DNA from: an uncultured Oscillospiraceae bacterium
GTDB taxonomy: Bacteria > Bacillota > Clostridia > Oscillospirales > Oscillospiraceae
Assembly: GCA_900756575.1 (NCBI GenBank)
Contig: CAAEKQ010000014.1
Span: 1 to 48,930 of the forward strand
DNA: 48,930 nt
Direction of reading: 5' to 3'
The notes below the pieces were generated by a model. It was not told the DNA's origin. It worked only from the letters and a program-made list of their open reading frames with translations, and ran no database searches. Of this stretch, positions 1 through 8,280 are shown piece by piece (the first letter of the stretch is position 1; each line of letters starts with the position of its first letter). Both the position numbers and the translations under genes were made by a program.

Positions 1-423
1 GTTGACGGCCAGGTAAATAAAGATGTTGCAAATGCAGGCCAGCAGGAAAATGCTCCCCAGACCGGAGGACAGCTTTGCATCCACCATGGCCTTGGCGGTG
101 ACGTTGATTCCGGCGTCGGGGCCGCAGAGACTGGTGAGGTTCTCGATGAAGGCCAGAAGACAGGTACCCACCAGGTTGCCCACCCAGATCACTGCAAGGG
201 TGATCAGGTAGCTGGGCTTGTTGTCAAAGAGATAGCAGGCCTTTCCGGTGAACAGATTATAGCCCCGGGTGCAGATGGCAAACAGGCCGATGCCAAACAG
301 AATCGCGCCCACAATATTTGCGCCGGGAAAGGCATCCTTGACCCGGAGGAATACGGTGCCGCCCAGGCCAATGCAGATGCCCGCCAGTACGGCGTAGACA
401 AAGGTAGCCAGATGTTTTTTCAT
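1..423 (-). CDS. Formate/nitrite transporter (FNT) family channel, 3' end off window
   Basis: The first 141 residues are visible, starting MKKHLATFVYAVLAGICIGL; FNT proteins usually have about 260-280, so roughly half is missing past the window edge. Hydrophobic segments alternate with the FNT hallmark NLFTGK near residue 66, which lies in a broken helix of the pore in characterised FocA/NirC channels. It is the last visible gene of the leftward formate dehydrogenase operon, 78 bases after the catalytic subunit. By context it should move formate across the cytoplasmic membrane rather than nitrite. The frame was read by hand; overlapping frames give no sensible protein. The start is the only ATG near the beginning of the hydrophobic stretch. 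Confidence 0.85.
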   Translation of the reverse strand, partial: MKKHLATFVYAVLAGICIGLGGTVFLRVKDAFPGANIVGAILFGIGLFAICTRGYNLFTGKACYLFDNKPSYLITLAVIWVGNLVGTCLLAFIENLTSLCGPDAGINVTAKAMVDAKLSSGLGSIFLLACICNIFIYLAVN

Positions 424-450
424 AGTGAACCTTCTTTCTTTTTGGATGTT

Positions 451-493
451 GGCAATACCGCACAGCGGCAGAATGCAGTCATGCGGTATTGCC
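451..493. repeat. Short inverted repeat GGCAATACCGCA / TGCGGTATTGCC
   Basis: Perfect 12-bp arms at 451-462 and 482-493 enclose 19 bases. It sits between the formate dehydrogenase stop and the transporter start, so in mRNA it forms an intercistronic hairpin. The arms match the terminal repeat of the 160-bp element at 22368-22527, so it may be a shrunken copy of that element rather than a dedicated terminator. There is no T-run on the minus strand. Confidence 0.7.
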
Positions 494-501
494 TCAAAAG
501 A

Positions 502-3345
502 TTAGTTTTCGATGATGCCTGCGGCCTCGGCCTTGAGCTCGGCTTCCTTCAGCTGCGCCACCAGCTTCTGAGAAATGTAGGTGCCGTCGGCGGTGTAGGC
601 CTCGCTCTCGGGGATCTTCTCTACCCGGCAAGCGCAGACCTTATACTCGGGGATGCGGGCATACTTGTCCAGGGCGGCGTTGGTCAGCCAGTTGCAGTCG
701 CCGTCGGGGAAGTGGAAGGGCATCCAGGTCTCGCCGGGGTTGGTCTTATCAGATACTCTGGCTTCGGAGGTGATTTCACCACGGCGGGAGAGTACCTTGA
801 CGCGCTCGCCGTTCTCAATGCCCAGCTTCTTTGCGTCCTCGGTGTTGATCTCGATGAAGGAGTTGCCCTCGATCTCCATGAGCTCGGGGGTACGGCCGGT
901 CATGGCGCGGGTGGTGTAGTGATAGAGGATGCGTCCGGTGGTGAGCATCAGGGGATACTCCTCGTCCGGCAGCTCCTTGGCAGGGATATATTCGGCGGGA
1001 TAGAACCAGCCCAGACCACGGGAGAACTTGCCCATGTGCATAATGGGGGTGCCGGGATGATCCTTTGTGGGGCAGGGCCACTGGAGGAACTTGCCATCGG
1101 AATTGTCCAGACGCTCGTAGCTCATGCCGTGGAAGCTGGGAGTTACCTCAGCGATTTCGTCGAAAATCTGGGAGGCGGTGAGGGTGGGCTGGTTGTAGCC
1201 CATGCGCCGCATCAGATCGCAGATGATATCGGTGTCCAGCCGCATATTGCCGGGAACGGTCACTGCGGTGTGAACCCGCTGTACCCGGCGCTCGGTGTTG
1301 GAGAAGGTGCCTTCCTTCTCGGCATAGCTTCTGCCGGGGAGGATTACGTCGGCCAGCTTGGCGGTCTCGGTCATGAACAGTTCCTGAATCACGAAGAAGT
1401 CCAGACTGCCCAGAGCCTTGAGAATATGATGGGTGTCGGGATCGGTGACAACGGGATCCTCGCCGTAGATATACAGGCCCTTGACCCGTCCGTCGATCAT
1501 AGCACCGAAGGTGTCGGTGGCGTGGAGACCGGCCTTCTTAGGCAGCTCGCAGCCCCATGCCTTCTCGAACTTCTCAATGACGGGCATATTGGGCTTGCCG
1601 TCGATGGTGATCTTCTGATAGCCGGGGTAGTCGTTGGGCTGCGCACCCATGTCGCAGGCGCCCTGTACGTTATTCTGACCGCGGAGGGGGTTCACGCCAC
1701 AGCCGGAACGGCCCAGCTTGCCCACCATCATTGCCATGTTGGACATGGACATAACGCCCTCCGTGCCGGTGGAATGCTCGGTCACGCCCAGGCAGTAGAT
1801 AATGGGCGCTTTCTTTGCTTTGGCATAGATCCGGGCGGCCTTCTTGAGGTCCTCGGGATCAATGCGGCAGATATGAGCCACCCGCTCGGGGGTGTATTCC
1901 ATGACGATCTGTTTCAGCTCCTCAAAGCCCTCGGTGCGGGTCTTGATGAACTCCTCGTCGATGAGCCCCTCGTTGATGAACACGTTCATCATGCCGTTGG
2001 CGAAGGCCACGTTGGTGCCGGGACGGAGCTTCAGATGTACGGCGGCGGATTTTGCAAGGCCGATGTCACGGGGATCGACCACGATCAGCTTTGTACCGTT
2101 CTGAACGGCCTGACGAATCTGCGCGCCGACCACGGGATGAGCTTCCTCGGGGTTGGAGCCAACCAGCAGAATTGCGTCTACATCATGGGTGATGTCATAG
2201 ATGGGGTTGGTCATAGCGCCGGAGCCCAGGGTCATGGCCAGACCGGAAACGGATGCGGAGTGGCAGACACGGGCGCAGTTATCGGTGTTGTTGGTGCCAA
2301 AGCAGGTACGAACCATCTTTTGCACCATGTAAATATCCTCGTTGGGGCTACGGGAGCAGGCAAATCCGGCCAGAGAATCGGGGCCGTATTCCTTCTTGAT
2401 CTGCATGAATTTGGAGGCCACCAGATCGAGAGCCTCGTCCCAGCCTGCCTTGCGGAACTTGCCGGTTTCCTTATCCTTAATCAGAGGGTCGGTGATGCGG
2501 TCGCCGCTGTGGACAAACTTGAAGGAACCGAAGCGGCCCTTGACGCACAGGGTGTTGTGGTTGGATTCACCGTCGGCAGGCTCACAGCCTACGATCTTGT
2601 TGTCCCGAACGATTAAATCCATCTGACAGCCGGTGGCGCAGTGGGGACAGGTGGTGCGAACCTTTTTGATGTTGTAGGGGCGATAGTTGTTGAGATTGTC
2701 CTTGGTGACCAGTGCGCCGGTGGGGCAGGCGGCGGCACAGTTGCCGCAGTGCTCACAGTCCGTGTTCTCCCAGGGCATTTCAAAGCTGGTGGTGATGGCA
2801 GCATTGAAGCCGCGGTTGGAGACGGACAGAACGCCCTTGCCCTGAATCTTTGCGCAGGTACGCTGGCAGCGCCGACAGAGAATGCACTTCTTGGGATCAT
2901 AGGCCAGAAACTTGTTGGAGTAGTCGGGCTCGGGACGATCCGGCTGTACGGGGGATTCAAAGCTGGTCTTCTCCACGCCATACTCAAAGCAGTAGTCCTG
3001 GAGCTTACAGCCGCCGTTCTTGGCGCAGCTGAAGCAGTTGCCTTCATGGTTGCTGAGCAGCAGATCCAGCACGAAGCGGCGTGCTTCGATGACCTTTTCG
3101 GACTTGGTGTGAACCACCATGCCGTCGGTGCAGGGCTGGGTACAGGCGGTGACCAGACCCTTGGCGTTGCCCTCGACCTCTACCAGACACATCCGGCAGG
3201 AGCCCTCGGGATTCAGGCCCTTGAGATAGCACAGGGTGGGAATCTCGATGCCGGCGAGATTTGCAGCAGTGAGAATGGTATCATCAGGAGTTACCTGAAC
3301 CTGTACCCCGTCGATGGTTACAGTGATGAGATTATTTTCAGACAT
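502..3345 (-). CDS. fdhA: Formate dehydrogenase, catalytic molybdenum/tungsten subunit (cysteine type)
   Basis: A 947-residue protein interconverting formate and CO2 at a bis-molybdopterin Mo/W centre. In order: an N-terminal [2Fe-2S] ferredoxin domain (CYL...CRMC), a His/Cys cluster site (HEGNCFSCAKNGGC), two [4Fe-4S] sites (CILCRRCQRTC, CEHCGNCAAACPTG), the [4Fe-4S] motif of the oxidoreductase domain (CPHCATGC, near residue 235), then the molybdopterin domains. ARVCHS puts cysteine at about residue 361, where many relatives use selenocysteine. The start MSENNLITV at 3345 was chosen over an upstream ATG because GGAGG lies just before it. The next two genes upstream encode NuoF/NuoE-like partners, suggesting an NAD(P)-linked and perhaps electron-bifurcating complex. 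That coupling is inference; the family call is firm. Confidence 0.92.
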   Translation of the reverse strand: MSENNLITVTIDGVQVQVTPDDTILTAANLAGIEIPTLCYLKGLNPEGSCRMCLVEVEGNAKGLVTACTQPCTDGMVVHTKSEKVIEARRFVLDLLLSNHEGNCFSCAKNGGCKLQDYCFEYGVEKTSFESPVQPDRPEPDYSNKFLAYDPKKCILCRRCQRTCAKIQGKGVLSVSNRGFNAAITTSFEMPWENTDCEHCGNCAAACPTGALVTKDNLNNYRPYNIKKVRTTCPHCATGCQMDLIVRDNKIVGCEPADGESNHNTLCVKGRFGSFKFVHSGDRITDPLIKDKETGKFRKAGWDEALDLVASKFMQIKKEYGPDSLAGFACSRSPNEDIYMVQKMVRTCFGTNNTDNCARVCHSASVSGLAMTLGSGAMTNPIYDITHDVDAILLVGSNPEEAHPVVGAQIRQAVQNGTKLIVVDPRDIGLAKSAAVHLKLRPGTNVAFANGMMNVFINEGLIDEEFIKTRTEGFEELKQIVMEYTPERVAHICRIDPEDLKKAARIYAKAKKAPIIYCLGVTEHSTGTEGVMSMSNMAMMVGKLGRSGCGVNPLRGQNNVQGACDMGAQPNDYPGYQKITIDGKPNMPVIEKFEKAWGCELPKKAGLHATDTFGAMIDGRVKGLYIYGEDPVVTDPDTHHILKALGSLDFFVIQELFMTETAKLADVILPGRSYAEKEGTFSNTERRVQRVHTAVTVPGNMRLDTDIICDLMRRMGYNQPTLTASQIFDEIAEVTPSFHGMSYERLDNSDGKFLQWPCPTKDHPGTPIMHMGKFSRGLGWFYPAEYIPAKELPDEEYPLMLTTGRILYHYTTRAMTGRTPELMEIEGNSFIEINTEDAKKLGIENGERVKVLSRRGEITSEARVSDKTNPGETWMPFHFPDGDCNWLTNAALDKYARIPEYKVCACRVEKIPESEAYTADGTYISQKLVAQLKEAELKAEAAGIIEN

Positions 3346-3365
3346 TGTTCGGATACCTCCTGTCA

Positions 3366-5159
3366 TTAAACCTTGGAAATTGCGCCGAACTTGCACTTTT
3401 CAATGCAGCTGCCGCACTTGATGCACTTGTTGGTGTCGATCTTGAAGGGAAAGCGGATCACACCGGAGATGGCGTCGGCGGGGCAGACGCGGGAGCAGGC
3501 GGAGCAGCCCTTGCACTTCGCGGGATCGATCTCATAGTGCAGCAGGCTCTTGCAGACGCCGGCGGGGCAGCGCTTGTCTACCACGTGGGCGATGTACTCG
3601 TCCCGGAAGTTCCGGATGGTGGAAAGCACCGGGTTGGGGGCCGTCTGACCCAGGCCGCACAGGGCGGTACCCTTGATGTTGGCGGCCAGCTTTTCCAGCC
3701 GGTCGATGTCCTCCAGGGTGCCCTTGCCCTCGGTGATTTTATCGAGGATCTCCAGCATCCGGCGAATGCCCACCCGGCAGGGGGTACACTTGCCGCAGGA
3801 CTCGTCTACGGTGAACTGGAGGAAGAACTTTGCGATATCCACCATGCAGTTGTCTTCGTCCAGAACGATCATGCCGCCGGAGCCCATCATGGCGCCGATC
3901 TTGGAGAGGTTGTTATAGTCGATGGGAACATCAATCTGAGAAGCGGGGATGCAGGCTCCGGAAGGTCCGCCGGTCTGCACGGCCTTGAACTTCTTTCCAC
4001 CCGGAACGCCGCCGCCGATGTCCTCAATGATGGTACGGAGGGGAGTGCCCATGGGGATCTCCACCAGGCCGGTGTTGACGATCTTACCGCCCAAAGCGAA
4101 TACCTTGGTGCCGGTGGAGCCCTCTGCGCCGATGGCGGCATAGGCAGCGGCACCGTTGTTGATGATCCAGGTGATGTTTGCGTAGGTCTCTACGTTGTTC
4201 AGCAGCGTAGGCTTGCCGAACAGGCCCTTGTTGGCCGGGAAGGGAGGACGGGGACGGGGCTCGCCGCGGCTTCCCTCAATGGACACCATCAGTGCGGTTT
4301 CCTCGCCGCAGACGAATGCACCGGAGCCGAGGCGGGTCTCCAGATGGAAGCTGAAGCCGGTCTCAAAGATGTTGTCGCCCAGCAGTCCGTATTCCTCGGC
4401 CTTCTTGATGGCGATGTTCAGACGCTCTACGGCGATGGGATACTCGGCGCGGACATAAATATAGCCCTGATTGGAGCCAACCGCATAGCCTGCAATGGTC
4501 ATGGCCTCCACCACGCTAAAGGGGTCGCCCTCCAGTACGGAGCGGTCCATGAATGCGCCCGGGTCACCCTCGTCGGCGTTGCAGCAGACGTATTTGAGAT
4601 CGCCTTTGGCATTGGCGGTGAACTGCCATTTGAGGCCAGTGGAGAAACCTGCACCGCCGCGGCCGCGAAGACCGGAGGCTTTGACTTCATCAATGACCTG
4701 CTGGGGAGTCATTTCGGTGAGTACCTTGCCCAGGGCCATATAGCCGCCGGTGCCGATGTACTCGTCGATGTTCTCAGGATCAATGACGCCGCAGTTCCGC
4801 AGGGCAATTCGCTGCTGCTGACGATAGAAATTGGTGTCAGTGAGGGATTCCACCACCTGATTGGAACCATCCTCCACGTTGAGCAGCCTCTTGACGGGAC
4901 GGCCCTTGAGCAGGTGCTCCTCTACGATCTCCGCCACGTCTTCCACATGAACCATGATATAATGGGTACCGTCGGGATAGATCACCACGTTGGGGCCCTT
5001 GGCACAAAGACCCAGACAGCCGGTTTTGACCACGCGGATCTCCTGATCCAGGCCAAACTTTTTCAGCTGGGCTTCGAATTCCTCTGCCAGTCCATTTGCA
5101 TTGGCCGCAGCGCAGCCGGTGCCGGTACATACCAGAATATGTGCGCGATAGTACGCCAT
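3366..5159 (-). CDS. NuoF-like NAD(P)H/FMN subunit of the formate dehydrogenase complex
   Basis: 597 residues with the full architecture of HydB/HndC-type diaphorases: an N-terminal thioredoxin-like [2Fe-2S] domain (CTGTGC near residue 11, CLGLC near 48), the FMN/NADH core (GRGGAGFSTG, CNADEGDPGAFMDRS), an SLBB-like stretch, the [4Fe-4S] motif CGKCTPCRVG, and a C-terminal pair of ferredoxin motifs (CKGCSACSRVC, CIKCGSCIEKC). The extra ferredoxin pair marks subunits of multimeric, often bifurcating, hydrogenases and formate dehydrogenases, where it passes electrons to the catalytic subunit. It lies 20 bases upstream of fdhA on the same strand and 13 bases after the small [2Fe-2S] subunit. The ATG at 5159 has an AGGAGG-type site. 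Confidence 0.92.
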   Translation of the reverse strand: MAYYRAHILVCTGTGCAAANANGLAEEFEAQLKKFGLDQEIRVVKTGCLGLCAKGPNVVIYPDGTHYIMVHVEDVAEIVEEHLLKGRPVKRLLNVEDGSNQVVESLTDTNFYRQQQRIALRNCGVIDPENIDEYIGTGGYMALGKVLTEMTPQQVIDEVKASGLRGRGGAGFSTGLKWQFTANAKGDLKYVCCNADEGDPGAFMDRSVLEGDPFSVVEAMTIAGYAVGSNQGYIYVRAEYPIAVERLNIAIKKAEEYGLLGDNIFETGFSFHLETRLGSGAFVCGEETALMVSIEGSRGEPRPRPPFPANKGLFGKPTLLNNVETYANITWIINNGAAAYAAIGAEGSTGTKVFALGGKIVNTGLVEIPMGTPLRTIIEDIGGGVPGGKKFKAVQTGGPSGACIPASQIDVPIDYNNLSKIGAMMGSGGMIVLDEDNCMVDIAKFFLQFTVDESCGKCTPCRVGIRRMLEILDKITEGKGTLEDIDRLEKLAANIKGTALCGLGQTAPNPVLSTIRNFRDEYIAHVVDKRCPAGVCKSLLHYEIDPAKCKGCSACSRVCPADAISGVIRFPFKIDTNKCIKCGSCIEKCKFGAISKV

Positions 5160-5172
5160 GAATGCTCCTCCT

Positions 5173-5541
5173 TTACTCCGCAGCGCCGATGGTATATTCC
5201 GTTACCACCTGCTTGTTGACCAGATGCTGTGCCACGATCTGAGGAACCTTTTCCGGGTTCATCTTCACATAAGTGACCTTTTCCTGACCAGGGACATAGA
5301 CCTCCACTATGGGCTCCAGACGGCACACACCGATGCAGCCGGTCTGGGTGACCTGGACGTTTTTGAGCCCACGCTTATTGATCTCCTCTACAAAGGCACT
5401 CAGTACGGGACGAGCGCCTGCCGCAATGCCGCAGGTTGCCATGCCCACCACTACGCGAATGGTGTCGGCGTTTTCACTGCGGAGGTTCATTTTATCCTGC
5501 ATCTGCTCTCGCAGAGCCCTCAGTTCTTCCAGAGACTTCAT
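5173..5541 (-). CDS. Small thioredoxin-like [2Fe-2S] subunit (HndB-like)
   Basis: 122 residues beginning with a short helical region (MKSLEELRALREQ) and continuing as a thioredoxin-like ferredoxin. Cysteines suited to one [2Fe-2S] cluster lie at MATCGIAAGA and TGCIGVCRLEP. The size and position between NuoE-like and NuoF-like genes match HndB of NADP-reducing hydrogenase operons. It is an electron-transfer subunit, cytoplasmic, with no signal peptide. Spacing to both neighbours is about 13 bases, consistent with one polycistronic message. The ATG follows AAAGGAGGAGCAG. Confidence 0.85.
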   Translation of the reverse strand: MKSLEELRALREQMQDKMNLRSENADTIRVVVGMATCGIAAGARPVLSAFVEEINKRGLKNVQVTQTGCIGVCRLEPIVEVYVPGQEKVTYVKMNPEKVPQIVAQHLVNKQVVTEYTIGAAE

Positions 5542-5553
5542 GCTGCTCCTCCT

Positions 5554-6048
5554 TTACATATACTTCTTGAGAATATCGCCAACCATATCGGGGGTCAGGC
5601 GACCGTAAACATCATCATCCACCATCATAACCGGGGCAAGACCGCAGGCACCCACGCAGCGGGTGGCATCCACGGAGAATTTGCCGTCGGGAGTAATGGA
5701 TCCGGCTTTGCAGCCCAGCATGGCCTCGATCTTATCCAGAATCAGCTGGGAGTTTTTAACATAGCAGGCGGTGCCAAGACATACGCTGACCCGATGCTGC
5801 CCCTTTGGGTTCAGGGTGAACAGGGAGTAGAACGTGGCAATGCCGTAGACCTCGGACAGGGGAATGTTCAGACCGTCGGCGATGATTCTCTGCACCTCAA
5901 TGGGCAGATAGCCGTAAATGTTCTGCGCGGCCTGCATCACGGGCATGGTGCCGCCCTGCACGTCTTTATACTGAGAGATGACATCCCGAAGCTGGGCTTC
6001 CTGCTCCGGCGTGCCAGAAAATGCAACCAACGTTTTCTTATTTGGCAT
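5554..6048 (-). CDS. NuoE-like [2Fe-2S] subunit of the formate dehydrogenase complex
   Basis: 164 residues from MPNKKTLVAF. A helical N-terminal part (MQAAQNIYGYLPIEVQRIIA) is followed by the thioredoxin-fold [2Fe-2S] domain with CLGTAC and CVGACG, the C-x4-C and C-x3-C pairs of the 24-kDa complex I subunit family. It is the promoter-proximal gene of the operon. An upstream in-frame ATG at 6159 would add 37 residues unlike the family and would overlap the -35 box, so the ATG at 6048, behind AAAGGAGCG, is preferred. It passes electrons between NuoF and the rest of the complex. Confidence 0.9.
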   Translation of the reverse strand: MPNKKTLVAFSGTPEQEAQLRDVISQYKDVQGGTMPVMQAAQNIYGYLPIEVQRIIADGLNIPLSEVYGIATFYSLFTLNPKGQHRVSVCLGTACYVKNSQLILDKIEAMLGCKAGSITPDGKFSVDATRCVGACGLAPVMMVDDDVYGRLTPDMVGDILKKYM

Positions 6049-6099
6049 ATTGTTTCGCTCCTTTGAAGGGATTTCCATGTGAAATTGGATGGTAAGCAT

Positions 6100-6128
6100 A
6101 TTATATATTCGATTTTTTACCACGTCAA
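6100..6128 (-). promoter_or_regulatory. Sigma-70/A promoter of the formate dehydrogenase operon
   Basis: On the minus strand TTGACG (6128-6123) and TATAAT (6105-6100) are separated by exactly 17 bases. Transcription should begin near 6092, giving a leader of about 45 bases before the NuoE-like gene. Confidence 0.85.
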
Positions 6129-6153
6129 GAATCGTTATTTTCTTCACAAAATG

Positions 6154-6209
6154 GGGCATATTTGTCCGAAATGATACATGAATCGGACAAATAAATGGAA
6201 AATATGCCC
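6154..6209. promoter_or_regulatory. Nested palindromes upstream of the formate dehydrogenase promoter
   Basis: Inner arms ATTTGTCCGA (6160-6169) and TCGGACAAAT (6183-6192) are perfect. Outer arms GGGCATATTT (6154-6163) and AAATATGCCC (6200-6209) are also perfect and overlap the inner left arm. The block lies upstream of the -35 box at 6123-6128, on the activator side, and upstream of the divergent Crp/Fnr gene. A regulator operator is the simplest reading; the Crp/Fnr protein encoded next door is the obvious candidate, but the spacing is wider than a classic Fnr box. Confidence 0.6.
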
Positions 6210-6323
6210 AGTGAACAATGGAACGGAGGGAGGAATGTCAAAATAGCTATTACGCAGGATTTTGCAGCGAATCATGCAAAAATTCGGTGGGAAACCACGG
6301 AAATTCCGGCGGGTAATACAAAG

Positions 6324-6366
6324 CTAACCGTTAGGGCTTGACAGGGAAGCGAAATTCTGCTAAATA
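6324..6366 (+). promoter_or_regulatory. Probable promoter of the Crp/Fnr-fdhD operon with a CTAACCGTTAG palindrome
   Basis: TTGACA at 6338-6343 and a weak TAAATA at 6361-6366 have 17-base spacing. An 11-base palindrome CTAACCGTTAG (6324-6334) lies just upstream of the -35 box. The rest of 6210-6323 shows no gene. Confidence 0.5.
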
Positions 6367-6399
6367 AATAGGAAATAAACCGGGACGGAGGTAGAATGG

Positions 6400-7086
6400 A
6401 TGCAGCTGACCCAGCAGGAGATCGTGGTACTGCGGAAGACGTTTTTATTCCACCGACTGAGCCCCGCTGCCTATATGAAGCTGTCCGAGCAGAATCTTTA
6501 TGGGGCGTTTCGTGCGGAGCTTCGCACCGGCAGCCAGCTGGAATATCCCACGGAGGATCAAAACTATCTGGGCGTGGTGATTGCGGGGGAGTTGACAGAG
6601 CTGCGTCAGCCGGCCTTTGCAGATCGCCCACTGAGTGAGGGCAGTGTCATCGGTGTGATGGATCTGTTCAGCCGGGAGCGTGGGCCAAAAAACGAGATTG
6701 TGGCAAAAACCCGCAGCCGGGTGGTGTTTTTCACGGCTCAGCAGATTCGGGAGCTGTTTGACGCCTACCCGGGGATGATGATGCGCTATATCAACTTCCT
6801 CACTGCCCGTACCCAGGAGCTTCGTTGGGAATATCTCATGGCGGCTACTCCGTCGGCGCTGGATCGGATACGGAAATACTGTGCAGCACAGATGGACGAG
6901 AATGATATGGTCACGATGCCTCGATCCATGTCGGAGCTGGCGGAACGGCTGCATATGAGCCGGTCTACCCTATATCGCTGTCTGGAGCAGCTGGAACTGG
7001 ACGGGGTACTCCAGCGGCAGGGGAAGGGACTCCATATTCTCAGCCCCCAGAGCTTAAAGGAAAGGAGCGCGGAATCGTGCGAGTGA
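6400..7086 (+). CDS. Crp/Fnr-family transcriptional regulator
   Basis: 228 residues. The N-terminal two thirds fit a cyclic-nucleotide-binding-type beta-roll (YLGVVIAGELTELRQ, GSVIGVMDLFS), followed by a dimerisation helix and a winged helix-turn-helix near residues 165-210 (SMSELAERLHMSRSTLYRCL). No N-terminal cysteine cluster of the Fnr kind is visible, so the signal is unknown. The start at 6400 has GGAGG eight bases before it; an ATG four bases earlier is out of frame. It is divergent from the formate dehydrogenase operon and overlaps fdhD, so it most likely controls formate metabolism. That target is inference from position. Confidence 0.88.
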   Translation: MQLTQQEIVVLRKTFLFHRLSPAAYMKLSEQNLYGAFRAELRTGSQLEYPTEDQNYLGVVIAGELTELRQPAFADRPLSEGSVIGVMDLFSRERGPKNEIVAKTRSRVVFFTAQQIRELFDAYPGMMMRYINFLTARTQELRWEYLMAATPSALDRIRKYCAAQMDENDMVTMPRSMSELAERLHMSRSTLYRCLEQLELDGVLQRQGKGLHILSPQSLKERSAESCE

Positions 7087-7862
7087 TCGTTCCAAAGGAA
7101 CTGGAACCGGCAACGGAACAGCGTATGGCGACCCATTTTTCCTCCCGGGGCCAGTTCTTCCGCTATCCCGATGATTTGGTGGCCGAGCATACCATGGAGA
7201 TCTGTCTCAACGACACCCCGGCCTATGAGGTGGTGTGCAGTCCAACGGATCTTCCGGAGCTGGTGCTGGGGCGGCTGCTGTCCGACGGCGTGATTCAGAG
7301 CACCGATGAGGTAGAGCTTCTGTATCTCTGCGAAAACGGGCTGCGGGCCAAGGTTTATCTGCCCAAGTGGGAGCCTGCAACGGAGTATCCCAGTGTGGAA
7401 CAGGTGAGCACCTGCTGCACCGGCAACCGCACCATTGCCGATTTGTTCCGGAATCAGACACCGCCCAGGCATCTAAGGCCCATCGCCTATGAGCAGCGGT
7501 GGATTTTCCGTCTGGCCGAGGCCATGAAGGAGGATATGCCCCTGTATGCCGCCACCCACGGCACCCATAGCTGTCTGCTGATGCACAAGGGCGAAATTCT
7601 TCGGCGGGCCGAGGACATCGGGCGGCACAATGCGCTGGATAAGGTGCTGGGCTGGGCGCTGATGCAGGGAATCCCGCTGGAGGAATGCATTGTGTATACC
7701 AGCGGACGGATTCCGGTGGATATGGTCATGAAGGTCATTCGCGCCGGGGTTCCGGTGCTGGCCAGCAAAGCCATGCCCACCCGGGAGTCGGTACTGCTGG
7801 CGGAGGAATTCGGCCTGAGCCTGATTGGCGCTGCGCGGAAGGACAGTATGGTTGTATTTTAA
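7077..7862 (+). CDS. fdhD: FdhD, sulfurtransferase for formate dehydrogenase maturation
   Basis: 261 residues from a GTG start that overlaps the upstream gene by 10 bases, behind AAAGGAG. In characterised bacteria FdhD delivers sulfur to the molybdenum cofactor of formate dehydrogenase. Family signatures seen are THSCLL, EDIGRHNALDKVLG and the C-terminal GRIPVDMVMKV...ASKAMPTRESV. The cysteine loop expected to be Cys-x-x-Cys reads STCCTGN here, two adjacent cysteines, so the sulfur-relay site is slightly unusual. Its pairing with the catalytic subunit across the divergent promoter makes the role secure. Confidence 0.92.
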   Translation: MRVIVPKELEPATEQRMATHFSSRGQFFRYPDDLVAEHTMEICLNDTPAYEVVCSPTDLPELVLGRLLSDGVIQSTDEVELLYLCENGLRAKVYLPKWEPATEYPSVEQVSTCCTGNRTIADLFRNQTPPRHLRPIAYEQRWIFRLAEAMKEDMPLYAATHGTHSCLLMHKGEILRRAEDIGRHNALDKVLGWALMQGIPLEECIVYTSGRIPVDMVMKVIRAGVPVLASKAMPTRESVLLAEEFGLSLIGAARKDSMVVF

Positions 7863-7878
7863 TTGTAAACGCAAGAAT

Positions 7879-7920
7879 CCCTCACGACTGTGTGAATTAG
7901 CACAATCGTGGGGGGTTCTC
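7879..7920 (+). terminator. Hairpin terminator after fdhD
   Basis: CCCTCACGACTGTG (7879-7892) pairs with CACAATCGTGGGGG (7901-7914) with one mismatch and one G-T pair, followed by TTCTCTATTATT. It sits 17 bases after the fdhD stop. Confidence 0.65.
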
Positions 7921-7929
7921 TATTATTAT

Positions 7930-8232
7930 ATGGTGGCCCCCACATCTCAGGATCGGGCAAAGGCCATTGCGGAGAAGGCACAGGGGTTCTTATATTGCGT
8001 GTCCTCCCTTGGCGTTACCGGTGTTCGCAGCAGTTAGTCGGCGGGGGATGTGCCCTGCGCCATTGGGTTTGGCATCTCCACCCCCGAGCAGGCAAAGGAG
8101 ATGGCAAAACTGGCGGACGGCGTGATTGTGGGCAGCGCGATTGTGAAGCTCATTGCCCAGTATGGCCGGGACAGCGTTACTGTGGTGTATGATTACGTCA
8201 AGTCCATGAAGCAGGCGGTGCTGGAGTCCTGA
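7930..8232 (+). pseudogene. trpA: Remnant of tryptophan synthase alpha subunit (trpA)
   Basis: The reading frame matches the C-terminal part of TrpA: VAPTSQDRAKAIAEKAQGF, YCVSSLGVTGVRSS, then [33 protein letters not shown]. The first two thirds of the roughly 260-residue enzyme, including its catalytic Glu and Asp, are absent. A TAG at 8035-8037 interrupts the frame exactly where about 15 residues normally found between GVRS and PCAIGFG are missing, as if deleted in frame. No other trp gene is in the window, so this is an orphan relic. Confidence 0.85.
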
Positions 8233-8280
8233 CGTGGAAATCGTAGAAACCCGTTTTTTTCGTAAATTTGGTTGAATTCC

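Noticed and set aside
2258..2275. Selenocysteine at the formate dehydrogenase active site
   Set aside because: The codon is TGC (Cys); no in-frame TGA is present.
412..5219. Long rightward open frames of 734 and 624 codons opposite the formate dehydrogenase genes
   Set aside because: They are antisense frames kept open by GC-rich third positions; their proteins are Gly/Val/His-rich and match no family, while the opposite strand has clear cofactor motifs.
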